NCBI RefSeq assembly: GCF_004364645.1
Contig: NZ_SOAW01000001.1
Location: 496,001 to 560,000 of the forward strand
Source: Naumannella halotolerans
Lineage (GTDB): Bacteria; Actinomycetota; Actinomycetes; Propionibacteriales; Propionibacteriaceae
DNA: 64,000 bases
Reading direction: 5' to 3'
Positions 48,758 through 56,781 of the stretch are shown in pieces. The first letter of the stretch is position 1. The number at the start of each line of letters is the position of its first letter. The translations under genes and the position numbers were made by a program. Below the pieces are notes generated by a model. That model ran no database searches. It had not been told where the DNA came from and was given only the letters and a program-made list of their open reading frames with translations.

Positions 48758-49228
48758 TCAGCCTCGCCGGAGGTACGTTTCCAACTCACCCAGGACCTTC
48801 TGCCAGCCCTGCAGCTGCGCCAGCTGCAGTTCCGGCGTCGGGTCGGGGACCCCGGTGCCGTCTCGCGACCCCGAGGGAAGGCGCTCAGTGACCAAAACCT
48901 CGGTCCCCGCCGGATCACCCGGAGAGAGGGTGAAGTCGATCCGCGACGCGGTGTCACCGGGACGTTCGTCGCCGGGTTCGCCCCACCAGAAGGTCAGTTG
49001 CCGTGGCGGCTCCGCGCGCTCGACCCGGATCGGCATCAACCCCTCGCCGACGAGTTCGAACGTTCCGGTTGCCCCGGTCACCATTCCGTCGGGAAAGCTC
49101 GCCGGATGGCCCCACCAGTCGCCGATCGCACCAGGGGTGGTGAGCGCCTCCCAGACCCGGTCGACCGGGGCGTCGATCGTCTGCCTGTGGTGCACCACAC
49201 CGACTGTGCCGTTGTCGGGTTCATGCAT
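48758..49228 (-). CDS. AHSA1/SRPBCC domain protein
   Basis: 156 aa. HHRQTIDAPVDRVWEALTTPGAIGDWWG and QLTFWWGEPGD are typical of the activator-of-Hsp90-like (AHSA1) SRPBCC group, ending in the long helix QGWQKVLGELETYL. The GGAGGAA site precedes ATG. It is the second SRPBCC gene in a row, 134 bp upstream of the previous one on the same strand. The role is unknown; such proteins often pair with ArsR regulators, but none is seen here. Confidence 0.83.
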   Translation of the reverse strand: MHEPDNGTVGVVHHRQTIDAPVDRVWEALTTPGAIGDWWGHPASFPDGMVTGATGTFELVGEGLMPIRVERAEPPRQLTFWWGEPGDERPGDTASRIDFTLSPGDPAGTEVLVTERLPSGSRDGTGVPDPTPELQLAQLQGWQKVLGELETYLRRG

Positions 49229-49255
49229 GATTCCTCCAGCGAAGGTTGAGTGCTG

Positions 49256-50173
49256 TCAGCCCATGGTGGGCAGCCGAACGCCGGACTCGCCGATCGCCAG
49301 GGTACGCACGATCCTCACCCAGAGGATGAAGGCCACCCCCATGCAGGCGGTCGAGAGCAGATCGACATGCGGCAGCCAGGAGAGGAGTTCGGCGACCTGA
49401 TCCTCCTCGACGCCCAGGTACAGAGAGCCTGAGATGCTGGCCAGGATCGATGAGATCAGCCAGGTGATCCACCAAGGTGCCCACACCCGATCCAGTGCGG
49501 TGCCGACCGTCGCGCGGGCGAGGTCCCGGACGTACTGCAGCGGCACCCACAACCACGTGATCGGGATCACCCAGCCGAACCAGGCCCACAGCGGATGTCG
49601 GCGTTGACCCACGGGACCGATCCGTGTGCGGAGTCCGTACATCCAGATCGAGGTCAGGATCCAGGTGGTGACCATCACCGGGTAGGTGAACTGATAGATC
49701 GACCACAAGGTGTCGCTGAGGATCCATGCCTCGGCAGAGGTCGCCTGGCCGGTCCAGAGCGCGGCAGCGAGGTAACTGTCGACGAGGTAGGCGATCTGCA
49801 AGGCCAGCCAGACCGCCGACAAGCAGATCATCGCCCGCGGCAGGGCACCCATGGCCGGCCCTGGCTCGGGTGCGGTCTGCCACGGGCCGGGCGGCCACGC
49901 CTCGGGAGGGGACGCGGGGGAGGGTGGAATCGCCGGACCGGGGAAGTCATGGCTCGCGGGGATTCCGTGGCGGACAGGGATCCCATGGCTCACAGGGACT
50001 CCTTGTCCATGGCTCACGGGGGCGTCAGGGTCCGCGGGCGCGAAGGTAGGCCGTCTGTCGTACCTGGCCGGACCGGCCGGGACCGGGGATGTGGTCGCCG
50101 GGTGGAAACTCGGTCCCGGTCCGGGGCGGTCGGGGTTGGCGGGGAAGGGGAACTCAGGGCGATGCGAGGTCAT
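49256..50173 (-). CDS. DUF4328 membrane protein
   Basis: 305 aa. Residues 1-105 are Pro/Gly/His-rich and disordered, with near-repeats of VSHGxPV. Then about five or six membrane helices with the DUF4328 pattern (TYPVMVTTWILTSIWMYGLRTRIG, PLWAWFGWVIPITWLWVPLQYVRDL, APWWITWLISSILASIS). Function unknown; DUF4328 is frequent in actinobacteria. It lies 27 bp upstream of the AHSA1 gene on the same strand and may be cotranscribed. Confidence 0.82.
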   Translation of the reverse strand: MTSHRPEFPFPANPDRPGPGPSFHPATTSPVPAGPARYDRRPTFAPADPDAPVSHGQGVPVSHGIPVRHGIPASHDFPGPAIPPSPASPPEAWPPGPWQTAPEPGPAMGALPRAMICLSAVWLALQIAYLVDSYLAAALWTGQATSAEAWILSDTLWSIYQFTYPVMVTTWILTSIWMYGLRTRIGPVGQRRHPLWAWFGWVIPITWLWVPLQYVRDLARATVGTALDRVWAPWWITWLISSILASISGSLYLGVEEDQVAELLSWLPHVDLLSTACMGVAFILWVRIVRTLAIGESGVRLPTMG

Positions 50174-50296
50174 GGGGCGTCCCTGTCTGGATGCACCGTC
50201 GGATGCGGTGAGAAGGTTGTTCTACCCCAGGGATCTCCCGCTTGAACAGAGGTGGATCCGAAACTGCCGCTTCACCGGCCGGTACACCGGGTCGGA

Positions 50297-50608
50297 TCAG
50301 GCCATCCCGATCAGTCGGCCGACGGCGGCGGCAACCGTACCGGCGATCACCACGATGATGAACGGCGCCCGGAGCAGCAACGCGACCACTGCGGCGCCGA
50401 GCGCCAGCGCGCGGGCATCGAAGGAGAGTGACTGTCCGTCAGCGAAGGTGTTGACCACCACCAGGGAAGCCAGTAGGCCGATGGTGGTGGCAGCGGCCAG
50501 GCGGGTCACGGCAGGCCGGTCCAGCCACCGCGCCGGGATCAGGTACCCGCTGAGCTTGATCAGATAGCCGACCGCGCAGGCGGCCAGGACCCAGATCATC
50601 AACTCCAT
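50297..50608 (-). CDS. azlD: AzlD family branched-chain amino acid exporter subunit
   Basis: 103 aa with three or four membrane helices. The pattern MIWVLAACAVGYLIKLSGYLIPARWLD and VTRLAAATTIGLLASLVVVNTF matches AzlD, the small partner of AzlC. ATG at 50608 is 2 nt after the azlC stop, with GGAGAA upstream inside azlC. Together AzlCD (BrnFE in Corynebacterium) export branched-chain amino acids. Confidence 0.88.
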   Translation of the reverse strand: MELMIWVLAACAVGYLIKLSGYLIPARWLDRPAVTRLAAATTIGLLASLVVVNTFADGQSLSFDARALALGAAVVALLLRAPFIIVVIAGTVAAAVGRLIGMA

Positions 50609-50610
50609 GA

Positions 50611-51318
50611 TCAGTTCTCCGTTTCTGGGGGCACAGGCCGTCGACGACGCATGATCAACGACACCGTGATCGCAACCAGTGCCGCGATCACGATCGGCAG
50701 CCCCTGCGGCAGGTGCGGTACGAGCGCCGCGGTGACCAGCGCGCAGACGACGGCCACGGACCAGGGTTCGGCACCGGTCAGGCGGGGCCACAACAGCGCG
50801 AGGAACGCTGCCACCGCGGCACCGTCGAGCCCCCAGGCGCGCGGGTCGCCGATCGCCTCACCGAGCAGTGCCCCGGCGGCGGTGGTGGCGTTCCAGAACA
50901 GGTAGATGCCGATCCCTGCAGTCAGGAAACCGCGTCGCTGTTCGGTTCGGTCCCGCTGGCCGAGAGCGACCGCGGTCGACTCGTCGATCGTCAGCTGGGC
51001 AAGGCCCAGGCGGGCCGGCCAGGTCGCGGGGCGCAACAGGGCATTGATCTGCATACCGTAGACGGCGTTGCGGATACCGAGCAGCGAGGCCGCACCGAAT
51101 CCTGCCGCCGGCGTGCCGCCGCCGGCGATCACCCCGATCAGGGCGAACTGGGAGCCCCCGGTGAACAGGAGCAGGCTGAGCAGACAGGTCTGGAGCGGGC
51201 TCAAACCGGAAGCGACCGACAGCGCGCCGAAGGAGATGCCGTAGCTGCCGACCGCCAACGCCAAGGTTGCCCCGGCACGAACTCCGGGGCTGTGCCGCAG
51301 GTGACCGATGGGCTGCAT
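50611..51318 (-). CDS. azlC: AzlC family branched-chain amino acid exporter subunit
   Basis: 235 aa with about seven helices. AVGSYGISFGALSVASGLSPLQTCLLSLLLFTGGSQFALIGVIA is the AzlC signature, with GIRNAVYGMQI and LTIDESTAVAL following. I chose ATG at 51318; the frame is open upstream but runs through the divergent regulator. The promoter lies within the 17 bp shared with the XRE-cupin gene. Confidence 0.9.
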   Translation of the reverse strand: MQPIGHLRHSPGVRAGATLALAVGSYGISFGALSVASGLSPLQTCLLSLLLFTGGSQFALIGVIAGGGTPAAGFGAASLLGIRNAVYGMQINALLRPATWPARLGLAQLTIDESTAVALGQRDRTEQRRGFLTAGIGIYLFWNATTAAGALLGEAIGDPRAWGLDGAAVAAFLALLWPRLTGAEPWSVAVVCALVTAALVPHLPQGLPIVIAALVAITVSLIMRRRRPVPPETEN

Positions 51319-51343
51319 GGCAGTAGGGTGTCTGCATGAAGCC
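51311..51343. promoter_or_regulatory. Shared azlC/XRE promoter with imperfect dyad
   Basis: Only 17 bp separate the divergent start codons. TAGGGT (51324-51329) is 6 nt before the XRE ATG; CACCCT on the other strand overlaps it and is 6 nt before the azlC ATG. The region is an imperfect dyad (GGCTGCATGGCAG with CTGCATGAAGCC), a likely operator covering both promoters and both start codons. Confidence 0.5.
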
Positions 51344-51929
51344 TGTTCGTCAAGACGAACATTTCGGTCGTGATAGCGAACGATCTGACGCGGTGTCCCG
51401 GATCGCCGCCGCGGTCCGGGCGGAGCGCAGTCGCAGCGGTATGAGCCTGTCCGAGCTCGCCCGTCGCGCCTGCGTGGCCAAATCCACGCTGTCGCAGGTG
51501 GAGGCCGCGCAGGGCAACCCCGGGGTGGAGACGATCTGGGCGCTGGCCACCGCACTGGGCGTGCCGTTCGCGACGTTGATCGACCCGCCGGAGGAGATGT
51601 TCCGGCTGGTCCGGGCGGGTGAGGGAGACGCCACCCGGGCGGTCGAGGCCGACTACACCGCGATCCTGCTGAGCCGGTCACCGAGCGGGGTACGGCGTGA
51701 TCTGTACCGGATCGAGGCCGAACCGGGGGAGTCGAGAATCTCGGCTCCGCATCCACCGGGCGTCGTGGAGTACATCGTGCTGATCAGTGGATCTGCGCAG
51801 GTGGGCCTGGTCGACGAACCGGTGCAGCTGGCCCCCGGGGACTTCTACGTCTATCCCGGGGACCGCCCCCACGTCTTCACTGCCTTGGTGCCCGGAACGA
51901 GTGCGGTGTTGATCTCCCAACAGCACTGA
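51336..51929 (+). CDS. XRE-family regulator with C-terminal cupin domain
   Basis: 197 aa. The HTH_XRE domain spans ~22-78 (GMSLSELARRACVAKSTLSQVEAAQGNPGVETIWALATALG). The cupin domain (~115-195) holds the ligand site (GVVEYIVLISGSAQV and PGDFYVYPGDRPHVF). XRE-cupin regulators next to azlCD are common, and the ligand is probably an amino acid (inference). A shared 17-bp promoter points to control of azlCD and itself. Confidence 0.88.
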   Translation: MKPVRQDEHFGRDSERSDAVSRIAAAVRAERSRSGMSLSELARRACVAKSTLSQVEAAQGNPGVETIWALATALGVPFATLIDPPEEMFRLVRAGEGDATRAVEADYTAILLSRSPSGVRRDLYRIEAEPGESRISAPHPPGVVEYIVLISGSAQVGLVDEPVQLAPGDFYVYPGDRPHVFTALVPGTSAVLISQQH

Positions 51930-51954
51930 TCGGCGAATCGTCTGCAGGCGATGC

Positions 51955-53442
51955 TCAGGCCGGGGTCAGCTGCAGCTGCAGCCGTGCGGCCGCGGCGTCG
52001 ATTCCGGTGTCCGGCCGCGGCAGGTACCGCTGCGGCGGGTGGGTCCGGGCGACCAGATCGCGCATCGCCGCCAGATCGGGCAGCTCCACCCCGAGCGCCC
52101 GGGCCTGCACCAGGGCATTGCCCAGGGCTGCAGCCTCGGCCGGCCCGGCGAGCACCGGGATCCCGAGCGCATCGGCGGTGAGCTGGCACAGCAGCGTGTT
52201 CTGCGAACCACCACCGACGATGTGGACGACACCGATCTCGGTCCCGGAGAGGTCACCGGCCAGGCACACGTTCCGTCGATACGCCAGCGCCAGACCGTCC
52301 AGGATCGTGCGTACCACCTCCACCGGCGTCTCCGGCACCGGCTCCCCGGCCTCGGCCGCCAGTGCCATGATCCGGCTCGGCATGTCCCCCGGGGGGATCA
52401 GTCGCGGATCCTCGACATCGATCACGGTTCGCCAGGCCGGCAGCAGCGCCGCCTGTGCCAGCAGTCCGGGCAGCCCCGGCAGACCCCGCCCGGCCCGCCG
52501 CCAGGTCTCCAACGACTGGGCCAGCAGCCACAGCCCGGAGACATTGCGCAGGAATCGGATGCTGTCGTCCAGCCCGGCCTCATTGGTGAAATCGGCCCGG
52601 CGTGCCTGCTCGGTCAGCACCGGCGCGGGCAGTTCGACACCGACCAAGGACCAGGTCCCCGAGGAGATGTAGGCGAAGTCCGTGCCCTGGGCCGGTACCG
52701 CGACGACTGCCGAAGCGGTGTCGTGGGAGGCGACGCTCAGCACCGGGGTGCCGACCAGACCGGTCGGGACCTGGGGACCGGCCTGCACCGTACCGATCCG
52801 GGTGCCCGGATCGACCAACGGCGGGAACAGTCGCTCGGGGAGCTCCAGGGCAGTGATCAACTTCTGCGACCACTCCCCTTCCCGGGCATCGTAGAGCTGG
52901 GTGGTCGAGGCATTGGTCCGCTCGGCCACCGCCACACCGGTCAACCAGTAGCCCAGCAGGTCCGGCAACAGCAGCATTCGATCCACCTGCGGCCAGATCT
53001 CCGACTCCCGGCTCGCGATCAACTGGTAGACGGTGTTGAACGGCAGTTGCTGCAGACCGGTGATCGAATACAACTCGTCCTCGCCGATCTGCCGGCTGAT
53101 CCGCTCGGCGATCCCGTCGGTACGGGAGTCGCGATGCGACCACGGGTCATGCAACAGGCTTCCCACAGCGTCCAACAGGCCATGATCAACTGCCCAGGAA
53201 TCGATGCCGATCCCGTCCAGCCGACCATGATCGGCGAGTTCGGAGACGCCCTGCAGCACTTCGCGATGGATCTTCCGGATCTGCCAGACCAAACCGTCCG
53301 GCCCGGCATGGGCGCCGTTGGCGAAGCGGTGGATCTCGGTCAGTTCCAGTCGGTCCCGGCCCACTTCGCAGGACATCACCCGACCGCTGGTCGCACCGAG
53401 ATCCACCGCGGCGACGCGTACCCGCTCCAGCGGTGTGGTCAT
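51955..53442 (-). CDS. rhaB: Rhamnulokinase
   Basis: 495 aa FGGY-family sugar kinase. AAVDLGATSGRVM at the N-terminus, GIDSWAVDHGLLD, GLQQLPFNTVYQL, then SHDTASAVVAVPA, SSGTWSLVGVEL and HIVGGGSQNTLLCQLTADALG are characteristic of RhaB. It phosphorylates L-rhamnulose to rhamnulose 1-phosphate. It overlaps the aldolase/dehydrogenase fusion by 4 nt (ATGA) and is the last gene of the rhamnose operon. Confidence 0.92.
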   Translation of the reverse strand: MTTPLERVRVAAVDLGATSGRVMSCEVGRDRLELTEIHRFANGAHAGPDGLVWQIRKIHREVLQGVSELADHGRLDGIGIDSWAVDHGLLDAVGSLLHDPWSHRDSRTDGIAERISRQIGEDELYSITGLQQLPFNTVYQLIASRESEIWPQVDRMLLLPDLLGYWLTGVAVAERTNASTTQLYDAREGEWSQKLITALELPERLFPPLVDPGTRIGTVQAGPQVPTGLVGTPVLSVASHDTASAVVAVPAQGTDFAYISSGTWSLVGVELPAPVLTEQARRADFTNEAGLDDSIRFLRNVSGLWLLAQSLETWRRAGRGLPGLPGLLAQAALLPAWRTVIDVEDPRLIPPGDMPSRIMALAAEAGEPVPETPVEVVRTILDGLALAYRRNVCLAGDLSGTEIGVVHIVGGGSQNTLLCQLTADALGIPVLAGPAEAAALGNALVQARALGVELPDLAAMRDLVARTHPPQRYLPRPDTGIDAAAARLQLQLTPA

Positions 53443-55601
53443 CGCAGAAAGGCCGCCGCCACACCGGCGTCGACCGGGACGTGCAGTCCGGTGGTGTGGG
53501 ACAGCTCGGGCCCGCAGAGGACGAAGACCGCATTCGCGATATGTGCCGGCAGCACCTCCCGCTTCAGGATCGTCCGCTGGGCGTAGAACTTGCCCAGGTC
53601 CTGTTCCTCCACACCGTAGACGGCTGCGCGCTTCGCCCCCCAGCCACCGGCGAAGATGCCCGAGCCCTGGACGACCCCGTCGGGATTGATCCCGTTCACC
53701 CGGATCCCGAACTCACCGAGCTCGACCGCCAGCAGGCGTACCTGATGGGCCTGATCGGCCTTCGTCGCACCGTAGGCGACATTGTTCGGGCCGGCGAAGA
53801 TCGAGTTCTTCGAGGAGATGTAGACGATGTCACCGCCCAGTCCCTGCTCGATCATCACCTTCGCGGTCGCCTTGGACACCAGGAAGGACCCCTTCGCCAT
53901 CACATCGTGCTGCAGATCCCAATCGGCCTCGGTGGTCTCCAGCAACGACTTCGACAGCGACAGACCGGCATTGTTCACCACCAGATCGAGACCGCCGAAG
54001 GCAAGCACGGCCTGTTCGACCGCTCGCTGCACCGCACCGGCGTCGGAGACGTCGACCTGCACGCCGACGGCGACATCGCTGCTGCCGATCTCGGCCGCGG
54101 TGGCCTGTGCCTTCTCCAGGGAGAGGTCGGCGATCACCACACAAGCACCTTCGGCGGCCAGCCGTTCGGCGGTGGCCCGACCGATGCCCGATGCCGCACC
54201 GGTGACGAAGGCGATCCGGGTGGCCAGCGGCTTCGGTGCCGGCATCCGCTGCAGCTTCGCCTCCTCCAGGGCCCAGTACTCGATCCGGAACTTCTCCGAC
54301 TCCTCGATCGGCGCATAGGTGGAGATGCCCTCGGCGCCGCGCATCACGTTGATCGCGTTCAGGTAGAACTCCCCGGCGACCCGAGCCGTCTGCTTGTCCT
54401 TGCCGAAGCTGAACATCCCGACACCCGGCACCAGCACGATCGACGGGTCGGAGCCACGGATCGCGGGGCTGCCGGCATCGGCATGACGCTCGTAGTAGGC
54501 CCGGTAGTCCTCGCGGTAACCGACCGCCAGCTCCTGCAACCGGGCGATCACCTCGTCCACCGGGGCATCGGCCGGGAGGTCGACGACCAGCGGCTTGATC
54601 TTGGTACGCAGGAAGTGGTCGGGGCAGCTGGTTCCCAGTTCGGCCAGCCGGGGATGCTCGGTGGAGGCGAGGAACTCCATCACCTGGGCGGCGTCGTTGT
54701 AGTGGCCGACGACCGGACGATCACGACCGGCGATGCCGCGGATGGTCGGGGCGAGTGCGGCGGCTTTGGCATGACGCTCGGCCTCGGGCAGCGCGGCGTA
54801 CCCCTGCAGCGGGGGACCGAACGGCTCCGGGCGGGAGTTCTCGTCGATGTAGTCCTCGGCGGTGTTGATGATCCACAGCGAGTTCTTCTCCGCTTCTTCG
54901 CTGCTGTCCCCCCAGGCGGTGATTCCGTGCCCACCGAGGATGCAGCCGATCGCCTGCGGGTTCTCGGACTTGATCTTCGCGATGTCCAGACCGAGCTGGA
55001 ATCCCGGACGGCGCCAGGGGACCCAGACGACCTTGTCGCCGAAGATCGTCGAGGTCAGCTTCTCCCCGTCGACCGAGGTGGCGACGGCGATCCCGGAGTC
55101 GGGGTGCAGGTGGTCGACATGCGGGGCATCGACCAATCCGTGCATGGCGGTGTCGATCGACGGGGCAGCGCCCCCCTTGCCGTGCAGGCAGTAGTCGAAG
55201 GCGGCCACCATCTCGTCCTCCCGGTCCACCCCGGGGTAGGTGTCGACCATCGCCTGCAACCGATCCAGGCGCACGACGGCGAGCCCCTTCTCGGTGAGCG
55301 TGCCCAGGTCACCACCCGAGCCCTTCACCCACAACAGGTCGACCTGCGCACCGGTGACCGGACCGGTGATGATGATCATGGTCATCGGCAGTGCGATCAG
55401 CATGATCGGTGCGATGTCCAGGAGCAGGTAGTACATCGTCAACGGCCCGTCGAAGTTGTTGACGTTGACCATCGAGTAACCGATCACCACCAGCAGGACA
55501 GCGATGATCAAGCTTTCCCGGGTCAGCAGCACGCGCTTCCACAGCGGTGCCGCATGGCGGGCGTAGGTACGGGTCTGAGCTGGTGCGGTGGCCGTCGTCA
55601 T
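53439..55601 (-). CDS. Chimeric ORF: ABC permease N-terminus fused to rhamnulose-1-phosphate aldolase/dehydrogenase
   Basis: 720 aa. Residues 1-80 are a sugar ABC permease N-terminus with membrane segments (LIIAVLLVVIGYS, IAPIMLIALPMTMIIITG), which in the family continues GGIDLSVGS. From ~81 it reads PVTGAQVDLLWVKGSGGDLGTL, the middle of a class II aldolase domain whose first ~50 residues (with the GNTS phosphate site) are missing. Aldolase ligands HVDHLHPDSG and GHGITAWG remain. From ~450 a complete SDR domain follows (TGAASGIGR, YGATK). The junction is near 55350-55369, where ACCGGTGA occurs twice. It starts in ATGA overlap with the upstream permease and ends in overlap with rhaB. Confidence 0.88.
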   Translation of the reverse strand: MTTATAPAQTRTYARHAAPLWKRVLLTRESLIIAVLLVVIGYSMVNVNNFDGPLTMYYLLLDIAPIMLIALPMTMIIITGPVTGAQVDLLWVKGSGGDLGTLTEKGLAVVRLDRLQAMVDTYPGVDREDEMVAAFDYCLHGKGGAAPSIDTAMHGLVDAPHVDHLHPDSGIAVATSVDGEKLTSTIFGDKVVWVPWRRPGFQLGLDIAKIKSENPQAIGCILGGHGITAWGDSSEEAEKNSLWIINTAEDYIDENSRPEPFGPPLQGYAALPEAERHAKAAALAPTIRGIAGRDRPVVGHYNDAAQVMEFLASTEHPRLAELGTSCPDHFLRTKIKPLVVDLPADAPVDEVIARLQELAVGYREDYRAYYERHADAGSPAIRGSDPSIVLVPGVGMFSFGKDKQTARVAGEFYLNAINVMRGAEGISTYAPIEESEKFRIEYWALEEAKLQRMPAPKPLATRIAFVTGAASGIGRATAERLAAEGACVVIADLSLEKAQATAAEIGSSDVAVGVQVDVSDAGAVQRAVEQAVLAFGGLDLVVNNAGLSLSKSLLETTEADWDLQHDVMAKGSFLVSKATAKVMIEQGLGGDIVYISSKNSIFAGPNNVAYGATKADQAHQVRLLAVELGEFGIRVNGINPDGVVQGSGIFAGGWGAKRAAVYGVEEQDLGKFYAQRTILKREVLPAHIANAVFVLCGPELSHTTGLHVPVDAGVAAAFLR

Positions 55602-56779
55602 CGTCGACTCCCCTCATCGGACGTGGAGGGATCGCCGAGGAGACGATCCGGGCCGGTGGTGTGCTGCTGGGACCCGACCGGTGCCGCGATCGGGTGATCA
55701 TCGGGATCGCTCGGTGGCGATGTCGGGGGTGCCCCTTCGCCGGGGTCGTCACGTACCTGGGCCAATCGGCGCTCGTGCATCGCCGCGACCACGCGGTCGA
55801 GGACCACGGCGGCCAGGATCAGCACACCGACCACCGCGCGCTGCCAGAAGTCGGAGATGCCGAGTACCGGCAGAGCGCTGTTGATGGTGACCAGCAGGGT
55901 GGCTCCGATCGCAGCGCCCCACACCGTGCCGCTGCCGCCGAAGATCGCGACCCCGCCGATCACGGCTGCGCCGACGGCCTGCAACTCGATGCTGTAACCG
56001 GCATTGGAGCTGACCGTGCCGTAGCGGGCGACGTAGAACACGCCGGCCAGACCGGCCAGTGCCCCGGAGGCCACGAAGGCCCCGATCACCCGGCGGGTGG
56101 TCGGCAGTCCGTAGAGCACGGCCGCGTCGGGGTCGGAGCCGATCGCGTACAGCTCGCGGCCCGATCGGGTCGAATGCAGGTAGTACCCGGCGGCTGCGAG
56201 CACGATCAGGGCGACGATCGTCAGGACCGGGATGGTCAGGATCTGGGTGGTTCCCAGGGCCAGGAATCCGCCGGGAATCTCACTGGCGGTGATCCGGCTG
56301 CTGCCTGCCCAGGTGAGGAAGATGCCACGGTAGATGTAGAGCGTGCCCAAGGTGATCACCAGGGCAGGTACCCGCCCGAATCCGACCAGCAGACCGTTGA
56401 CCAGTCCGAGCACCGCTCCGGCGAGGACGGCGAGCAGCACGACCACCGGAATCGGCAGTGCGGTGTCGATGAACAGCCGCCCGGTCAGATAGGCGGTCAG
56501 GCCCATGGTCGAACCGACCGACAGATCGACGTTCCGGGTGATGATCACGATTGTCTGCCCTACGGCGAGCAGGATCAGGATGCTCGGGTTCACGAGCAGT
56601 GAGCGCCAGCCGTCGGCACCGGTGACGAAACCGGGGCTGCGGATGGCGGTGGCGGTGATCAGGAGGATCAGCACCAGCGCGATGGCCAGTTCCCGTGAGC
56701 GGAGCACGGTCATCAGACCCCGGCGCAGCGGGCTGAGTTCGCTCGGCCGGACTTCCTGTTCGGTGATGGTGGCGGCCAT
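55598..56779 (-). CDS. Sugar ABC transporter permease (RbsC/RhaP-like)
   Basis: 393 aa with about ten helices in ~25-330. AVGQTIVIITRNVDLSVGSTMGLTAYLTG is the family signature, and GLPTTRRVIGAFVASGALAGLAGV contains the EAA-like loop. A polar C-terminal tail of ~60 residues follows. It imports rhamnose-type sugars together with the ATPase upstream. ATG at 56779 has GGAGG 9 nt upstream; GTG at 56785 is an alternative. Its stop overlaps the chimeric ORF, which begins as the second permease of the operon. Confidence 0.9.
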   Translation of the reverse strand: MAATITEQEVRPSELSPLRRGLMTVLRSRELAIALVLILLITATAIRSPGFVTGADGWRSLLVNPSILILLAVGQTIVIITRNVDLSVGSTMGLTAYLTGRLFIDTALPIPVVVLLAVLAGAVLGLVNGLLVGFGRVPALVITLGTLYIYRGIFLTWAGSSRITASEIPGGFLALGTTQILTIPVLTIVALIVLAAAGYYLHSTRSGRELYAIGSDPDAAVLYGLPTTRRVIGAFVASGALAGLAGVFYVARYGTVSSNAGYSIELQAVGAAVIGGVAIFGGSGTVWGAAIGATLLVTINSALPVLGISDFWQRAVVGVLILAAVVLDRVVAAMHERRLAQVRDDPGEGAPPTSPPSDPDDHPIAAPVGSQQHTTGPDRLLGDPSTSDEGSRR

Positions 56780-56781
56780 GA

